A program made the translations under genes and the position numbers. Under the pieces are notes generated by a model, which had not been told where the DNA came from, did no database searches, and saw only the letters and a list, made by a program, of their open reading frames with translations. Shown piece by piece: positions 58,081 to 64,000 of a stretch of DNA of 64,000 bases. Source of the stretch: Vitellaria paradoxa (lineage: Eukaryota; Streptophyta; Magnoliopsida; Ericales; Sapotaceae); assembly GCA_019916065.1 (NCBI GenBank), contig CM034240.1, positions 18,833,894 to 18,897,893 of the forward strand. Direction: 5' to 3'. Position 1 is the stretch's first letter. Every line of letters starts with the position of its first letter.

Positions 58081-61000
58081 AATTAATTATTGTTATTCAA
58101 AAAAATAACACTTAAATAAATTATCCGAAGATCAAATATACAACAAATAAAATAATACGATACAAATTAAATAAATTAACAATATTTTCAATATTTACTC
58201 ATTATAACATAAATCAAACTATGATTTCAAATAATAAAAGTATTTTCAATCATTTGAGTAACCAGCCATTACAATATTAATTGAAACAATCTAATTTAAC
58301 CTAAATTAATTATATTATCAATATTCTAATCCGTTATTAATATTTTAACTAATATAAATATTAATGAACCTAAAAAATGTAATTTAATATTATTATTTAC
58401 CTAATCTTACTATTTTTAGTATTATTGTTTAATTCAAATATATAAATTAACAACAAATATTACGATATTAATATTTTTTAGTATTATTGTTTCCTATTTA
58501 TGATACTTTTTATTTAATATTTTTCATAATATTTTTTTAATAATTTTTAAGTATGCTATTTACATTCATGAAAATGTTATAAAATAAGAGAACTTACATA
58601 CAACTGAAAATTATTATTAATTTTTTTTTGGTCTTATGTATCCATTCTTATTTAAATGTATTCTTTTTATGAAAATAAATAATATGTTTAAAAGTTTACA
58701 AACTTTATTGTATTTAATTTATTAAAAAATCTATCAACTTTTACTAACTTTTATACTTTTTTCAAACTATATATTATTTTTACATTAAACTATATATTAA
58801 TTCTCATATTTTTAGTATTATTGTCTAACATTATAATATCATAATATAATTTAATTTCCGTAAGGTAAGTTAATCAATTTATTTATAAAAATTATACATT
58901 TATGTATTTATAATTCAAAATATTTTACTTTAATATTGATCATATTCAAAATTAATTTCTTAATTGTTTAATCATTACTTCAAAAGCAAATCATATTAAA
59001 TATTATTTTTCATGTTTTATATTTGTAATTATGAATTTAACCTTCAAATCTATTTAAAGAAATCTATTTAAAGAACTAGGAAAAATTAAATGACCCATTT
59101 CAATTTAATATATTCAATTATTATCAATAAGCGACATGTATTTTAAAAATATTAATACAAATTTGACATATTTCACTAGGAGAAAATGTGATAGACTATG
59201 ACGATACTAGTGAGGGAGACTAATAAGTTTCTAAAAAAACTTATTATTTTTCTCCTCTAAACCAATTTAGGACCCAATTCCAACCTCTCATAATTATTAT
59301 TATTATTATTATTAATTGTAAATTATTTTTTATTTTTATAGAAACATTACATAAGAAAAGGGAAAGTTTGGAAAAAATTGACTCTTTTCAAATTCAAAAT
59401 AATAAATGATATATAGAAAAACTGCAAAGATTTTTTTACTTCAAGTTATATATTTAAAAAAAAAAAATAGAAAGTGACCAATAATGTAAACAAGTATAAT
59501 TTTTAAATTTTATCCCTCAAATATCACATCCAGAATCTAAGATTATTATAAAATTTGGTCAATCTAAAATTTATATAATACGTACATGGTACCACGTTTG
59601 CTGTTGATTAATCTAAGATAATTTATGCTAGCTTGCATGATTTGGTGATGAAAAAAAATAAATAAATTTTAAAAATTAAAATAAAATGTATTTTTTAGAT
59701 AAAAACTTATTTTAATGAATAAAAGAATTTAAATTTCAATCGTATAATTATATAAATTATTATTCTTGGTGTCTAATTGGATGATGCACCACGTACAATG
59801 GATTTTTTCACATGCGCAAGTTCATGTATTGAAGATTTAAAAATTTAATTTACTAGAATGCAACTTTCAATCTAAAAATGTATTTTTTTGGGAAAAAAAA
59901 AAGAAAACAAAATAAATCTGTTAGGATAAAATAAGTTAAGGTAATAAATTATCTCACTATGATGATATAATTTCGGAATAAAATAAAGGTAAATTTATAT
60001 TACAATTTAGTATTAGTTACAATTAAATTATATAAATACATATAATGTCTCACTATTTTAAGTTTTAATTATTTTACATAATTGACTGTTAGGATTTTAT
60101 ATTTATTCATAAAAATAGTAATTAACTAAAAATTTCATAGTTATAACTGTCAATATAAGATTTTGATATTAACTTTTTAAATCATTATTGATGATCTTGT
60201 ATTGTAACTTAAATTGTAATACAAACATTCAAATAAATACATATGGTTTGTTAATTTAAATCGCATCATTTAATTTTGTAGTAGTAAATTATTATTCATT
60301 TTAATAACGAATTATTAATTTAAAATCATTTATTTTTAATTAAATATTTTAGTAATAAATAAATTTGTAAATGAATGATAAAATTATTATTCATTTTGAT
60401 AATAAATCATTGTTTGAAAATAATTATCTCTAATTTTAGAAAATATTTATTTCATTTTAATAATAAATCAATTTAACAATTATGATTTAAGTTAATAGTA
60501 AATAACTATTTTAATATCAAGTAACTTAATTTAGTAAAATTATAAAATGACTATTTTATCTCTAAGTCCCTCATTTTTTTTTAGCTCGTAGTCAAGTTCT
60601 AAAATAATTTTTTTTATAATTTTTCAAAATTGATTTAATAATTTTTGTTATATTTTACCTATCATATTAAAAATATGTAATTAAATTATAAGAATTTAAT
60701 TATTCATTATATTTTTATAATTTAATCTTAATAATTAAATAAAAAATTAAATAAGTATTTTTTAATTTCATTTTATTCTAACGTTCTAATTCTATCTTCA
60801 GAATTTTGAAATTCTGAGAATTTCAGGGTATCCTCAGAATTTTAAAATTATTGAATTTTAATTCAATATTACAGATACAGTTATATTATTTATTTAAAAA
60901 ATTTAAATTAATTTAAATTATTAAATTTTAATTTAACGGTATAACTTGCAAATCATGAAATTTACATAACTCCCCCAAATCCTTTAAATTTATCGTCTGT

Positions 61001-61580
61001 ACTGGCAACTTTTGGAGTACAGCAAAATAATACAAAATTTTATAAATTTCTACAAACACAAATTACAAGATAATAAAATATAAATTTTTTACTTACCGCA
61101 TAAAACACAACAATTTTTCCCACTCACTAAATTTTTCTTCTAAAATCTCTTTTTTTCTTCCAACATACCAATTTTATAAAATAAAATTAAAAAACAGAAT
61201 ATTAAAAAAAAACAGCAAATAAAAAATACAGAAAAAAACAGCAAACAAAAAAAAAACAGAAAAAAAACAGCGAATTAAAAAAATTTAAAAAAACAGCAAC
61301 ATACATAAAAAAAAATATTACACAGTATACACATGAAATAAACAAGTTAATGAGTAACTAAAATAAAAAAATTAAACAAACAATAATACATACATGCATG
61401 TATGATAATCATCAAACCCCCAACCACAAAAACAAAAAAAATTTATTTACATTTATCCAACAATAAACATGAAAAATACAGAAAATAGAAAAAAAAATTT
61501 CAAACTAAAAAAAAAAAATTCCAAACCTGGTGTAGTGTTGGTCAACCTCCAAAAAAACTATAATAAACAAAAAAAAATAT
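58081..61580. other. CACTA 2, extremely AT-rich 5' interior
   Basis: About 3.5 kb with no coding frame, dominated by poly-A/T tracts and 'aataataaatt' motifs. Around 61,200-61,300 'aaaaaaacagc(a/g)aa' recurs several times. It could be an intron or spacer of the element; nothing else is recognisable. Confidence 0.45.
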
Positions 61581-61592
61581 TAGTGTATGTTT

Positions 61593-61745
61593 ATTAGAGA
61601 GAGAGAGAGAGAGCAAGAGAGAGAAAGAAAGAGACCTCTAGCGACGACAGCGGCGGGACACCTCCGGCACGGCAGAAGGGGGAGAGAAGAGAGAGCACGG
61701 GGGAGGGAGAGGAAAAAGAGGGAGAGAGGGAGAGGAAAAAGAGGG
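61593..61745. repeat. GA-rich purine tract
   Basis: (GA)n followed by 'gggagag' and 'gaggaaaaagagggag' duplications on the plus strand. The Arg/Glu-rich frame across it is a by-product of the repeat. Confidence 0.75.
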
Positions 61746-61769
61746 AGGCGTTCTGCCCAATATAATTAG

Positions 61770-61960
61770 AGCATCAGCGACCGCTTTAAGCGGTCGCTAA
61801 TACGGTCATTAGAAGAGTATTAGCGACCGCTTAAAGCGGTCGCGCGAATTTTTTCGTCGTCGATACCTTGCCGCACGGGATTAGCGACAGCAGTTTAAGC
61901 GACCGCCTGAAGCGGTCGCTAATACTCTTCTAGCGACCTCTTAAAGCGGTCGCCCGAGAT
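61770..61960. repeat. CACTA 2 subterminal repeats, right
   Basis: Same GCGACCGC / GCGGTCGCTAAT motifs as the left end, three of them as near-perfect palindromes around a short TTTAA or TTAAA centre. It lies next to the right terminus at 61,993. Confidence 0.88.
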
Positions 61961-61993
61961 TTCCACTCGCCATTCACCCAATCTCTAGTAGTG

Positions 61994-62331
61994 CCCACAC
62001 TTCATTAACTCTTGCCACAACTTCAACCAATAGGATCATACATCTCTACCAACCAATCAAAACATATGTACCTCGTGTTTCATCCAACAAGGAAAGCAAA
62101 TAGCACTATACATATATATATATATATATATATACATACCACAACATATAAATACAACTCACCACATACTTATATACATTCTAGCATTAAATGTATATAC
62201 ATGCATGAAATTTAAATAGCATGTCATACTAAAATATATTAAATAAAAATATAAATTTAAGTTAAATAAAAATATGAATAAATATAATAAAATAATATAA
62301 TTTTATTTATCGAAATTTCTAGGTCTTTACA
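61994..62331 (-). mobile_element. minus-strand LTR, right part (start of the LTR)
   Basis: Ends ...GAAATTTCTAGGTCTTTACA. Reverse-complemented it starts TGTAAAGACCTAGAAATTTC, matching the TGTAAAGACCCGAAATTT start of the LTR at 12,561. It continues the LTR broken at 50,570 by CACTA 2. It contains a long TA microsatellite (62,107-62,133). Confidence 0.7.
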
Positions 62332-63140
62332 CAAATAAAATATTTACTTTTGTGAAAATTTCAAACGACTAGTTTACTAATTGCGTAAGAACCCAGTATT
62401 TTCTTAACGGAATGAGAGAGAAGATTTAGTTCTTTCACTTTTTTAATTTTATTTTTCCCTTCATTTTCTTTCATGAATTAACACTCCTAAAATAGCATTG
62501 TTGATCTGTCTCTCAAACATTACTATCTGACGGTTCAAACCTGGCATATTGTTTTAAGAAAAGTAATATTTATTTATTTATTTTTTCGTTGGTAACAGTG
62601 ACCCATTTAAACCTTAGCTAGAAAGTTGGTTATAGAATGTTTGGCGTCTGCATAATGCATTTGATTCTACTCATTGTGTTCACACACATCATCTAACGAT
62701 TATGATGAACTAGTAGATGAAGCACGTCCAAGTGCACTACTCAATTAATTTTAATATTTATAGCGAAAATAATTAATTAATTTATTTAATTCTATAAATT
62801 TTGTTTTAATTTATTTCCATATGCTTAAGTTTGAGTGAATATAATTTATTGTTTTCTATATATTATATGTAGCCTTGCCATAGTTTAGAATTGTATAAAT
62901 TTGTAAAATTTTGAAAAAAATTTATAAAATTTTTATCTCGTAATTTGTGAAATGAGAGAAAACATTTAAAATTTATAGAAATTTATAAAATTTAGTAGAA
63001 ATTTATAAAATTTTACAGAAATTTGTTGTGTTTTATTTTATTATTATGATTATTATTATTATTTTGGGGCATCAAACGCACTTTGTTAATAATTATTATA
63101 ATATTCAATCCAAATGCATTGCACAGAAGACACGCACGCA
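62332..63140. other. AT-rich intergenic, upstream of the proline-rich gene
   Basis: No element or gene recognised. Around 62,880-63,020 'atttataaaatttt' recurs several times. Confidence 0.4.
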
Positions 63141-63150
63141 CGCACACATG

Positions 63151-63157
63151 TATATAA
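63151..63157 (+). promoter_or_regulatory. possible TATA box
   Basis: TATATAA lies 52 bp before the ATG of the proline-rich frame, after a CA-rich 'cacgcacgcacgcacac' tract. The spacing allows a transcription start near 63,180-63,190 and a short leader. Confidence 0.45.
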
Positions 63158-63208
63158 CACCCTCGCCACCGATGAAACAAAAAGCATACACACACACCCT
63201 TGCCACCG

Positions 63209-63664
63209 ATGAGTTTGCCTCCCCCACTAACACTGCCGTCGCCTCCACCGGCCATGCCTCCACTGGCCATGCCGAATTTGCCTCCCGAGCTGCCTTTGCC
63301 GCCGCCTCCACCACTGGCCATGCCAAATTGGCCTCCCGGGCTGCCTCTGCCGCCGCCTCCACCACCGGCCATGCCAAATTGGCCTCCCGGGCTGCCTCAG
63401 CCGCCTCCTCCACCACCGGCCATGCCAAATTGGCCTCCCAGGCTGCCTCTACCGCCGCCAGCACCGTTAGAAATAACCAACAATGCATCACCCTCCGGCT
63501 GGGAGGCGTTGTTATTAGTGTTGGCATTAGTGGCAATCCTCGTTATCATCATCCTGCTGCTAGTAAAATTTTCCAAGCAGAAGCTTGAAATTTCGAAGCC
63601 TATTGAAATTGAACTTAAAATTGAACTTAAGATGCCACCCATCCCAAAGGCTTCGCAGAAGTAG
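63209..63664 (+). CDS. small proline-rich repeat protein with one membrane segment
   Basis: 151 residues from ATG 63,209; no role can be assigned. Residues about 1-20 are MSLPPPLTLPSPPPAMPPL. Four 17-residue repeats follow (AMPNWPPGLPLPPPPP consensus; the first has NLPPEL, the third a Gln, the last ends PPPAP). After ITNNASPSGWE comes a long hydrophobic segment (ALLLVLALVAILVIIILLL) followed by KFSKQK. This suggests a single-pass membrane protein with the Pro-rich part probably outside and a short charged tail inside (IEIELKIELKMPPIPKASQK). The frame is uninterrupted and uses GC-rich codons unlike the surroundings. The repeats lack Ser-Pro4, so it is not a classic extensin. There is no classical signal peptide, so the topology is inferred. 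The opposite strand also reads open as Gly- or Ala-rich frames, but only this strand gives a coherent domain layout. It could be a lineage-specific gene or an unexpressed frame. Confidence 0.55.
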   Translation: MSLPPPLTLPSPPPAMPPLAMPNLPPELPLPPPPPLAMPNWPPGLPLPPPPPPAMPNWPPGLPQPPPPPPAMPNWPPRLPLPPPAPLEITNNASPSGWEALLLVLALVAILVIIILLLVKFSKQKLEISKPIEIELKIELKMPPIPKASQK

Positions 63665-63880
63665 CCGCCGGAGGAGATGCCACCAGAGAAGATGCCGCAG
63701 GAGCCGATGCCCAGAGTCAATCCACACTGTGGACGTCTTGGGTGTGGATACCACGGCCACTACCCTTACTCATTCTGTGTTACCATTCTGCTACCTATGA
63801 ATATATATATATATATATATTTATAACTGGTACTTTCCTTTGGGTTACTGTAATATGTCCGTTGAATTACGAATTAATAT

Positions 63881-64000
63881 GGCCCCGTTTTGGTAACGTT
63901 TTTGTTTTTGTTTTTCTGTTTCTGTTTTCAAAATTTTGTAAACTGACAACAGAAAACATGTTTGTTAAATCTTTTTCCGTTTTTTTGTTTCCAAAAAAAA
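63881..64000. mobile_element. MITE end, cut by the window edge
   Basis: 'ggccccgttttggtaacgtt' followed by 'tttttgtttttctgtttctg' and mirrored A/T-rich stretches ('acagaaaacatg') has the style of the MITE at 17,191 (TTTTTGTTTTCTATTTTCTG). The second end lies outside. Confidence 0.45.

Larger units (their letters stand above)
50571..61993 (-). mobile_element. CACTA (En/Spm) transposon 2, both ends present
   Basis: 11,423 bp. The plus-strand left end CACTACTGGAAATTG and the right end ...AATCTCTAGTAGTG (complement CACTACTAGAGATTG) are terminal inverted repeats with 2 differences in 15. Flanking 3 bp are CTC and CCC. Both ends carry dense GCGACCGC/GCGGTCGC subterminal repeats. Two genes run on the minus strand: a tnp2-type transposase (53,226-56,638) and a Transposase_24-type gene (51,423-53,122). 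Each is broken by a few mutations, so it looks recently active. Confidence 0.92.

Noticed and set aside
61587..61769. Arg/Glu-rich 60-residue frame
   Set aside because: A GA microsatellite in frame; no start context or conserved part.
63013..63372. Glycine-rich minus-strand frame
   Set aside because: Antisense of the proline-rich repeat. It lacks a signal peptide and ends in AT-rich junk, while the plus strand has a coherent anchor and TATA box.

Overview
This is a window of nuclear DNA from a flowering plant, most likely a eudicot. It is strongly AT-rich. It holds GT-AG introns inside degenerate exons, a leaf-rust-10-type receptor kinase (LRK10L) relic, CACTA and Helitron DNA transposons, a Tekay/Del-like chromovirus, a tRNA-derived SINE and many short MITEs. 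There is no bacterial or organellar gene content. The species cannot be named from the sequence.

Layout. At 1-7,859 (minus strand) lies a two-exon LRK10L receptor-kinase pseudogene. Its exons carry four in-frame stops, and its 6 kb intron contains a decayed Ty3/gypsy element in the same orientation. From 7.9 to 21.2 kb there is no recognisable gene. This stretch holds a 2.88 kb solo LTR (12,561-15,442) with a clean 5-bp target duplication, several MITEs and a SINE. From about 21.2 to 37.49 kb lies a decayed CACTA (En/Spm) transposon. A complete chromovirus (25,637-34,913) with TTGAC target duplications splits its Transposase_24 region, and one LTR of that chromovirus carries a further 244-bp MITE. 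From 37.5 to 50.5 kb there are a second putative solo LTR, foldback MITEs, a tRNA-derived fragment and two Helitrons joined head to tail. From 50,571 to 61,993 lies a second, much better preserved CACTA element. Both ends and both genes are present, but it is disabled by several stops and a homopolymer frameshift. It landed inside a minus-strand LTR related to the one at 12.5 kb, and that LTR resumes at 61,994-62,331. At 63.2-63.7 kb there is one plausible intact small gene, encoding a proline-rich 17-residue-repeat protein with one membrane segment.

The region is therefore a heterochromatin-like nest of elements around one dead receptor kinase and one small gene. The most striking unexplained structure is in the 12.56-15.44 kb LTR. 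It holds a short array of stem-loops with an identical 10-nt loop (GACTGCGGGA) and stems that differ between copies while keeping base pairing, just downstream of five 180-bp tandem repeats. The same loop recurs in the related LTR at 49 kb. All family assignments are from reading the sequence; no database search was run.
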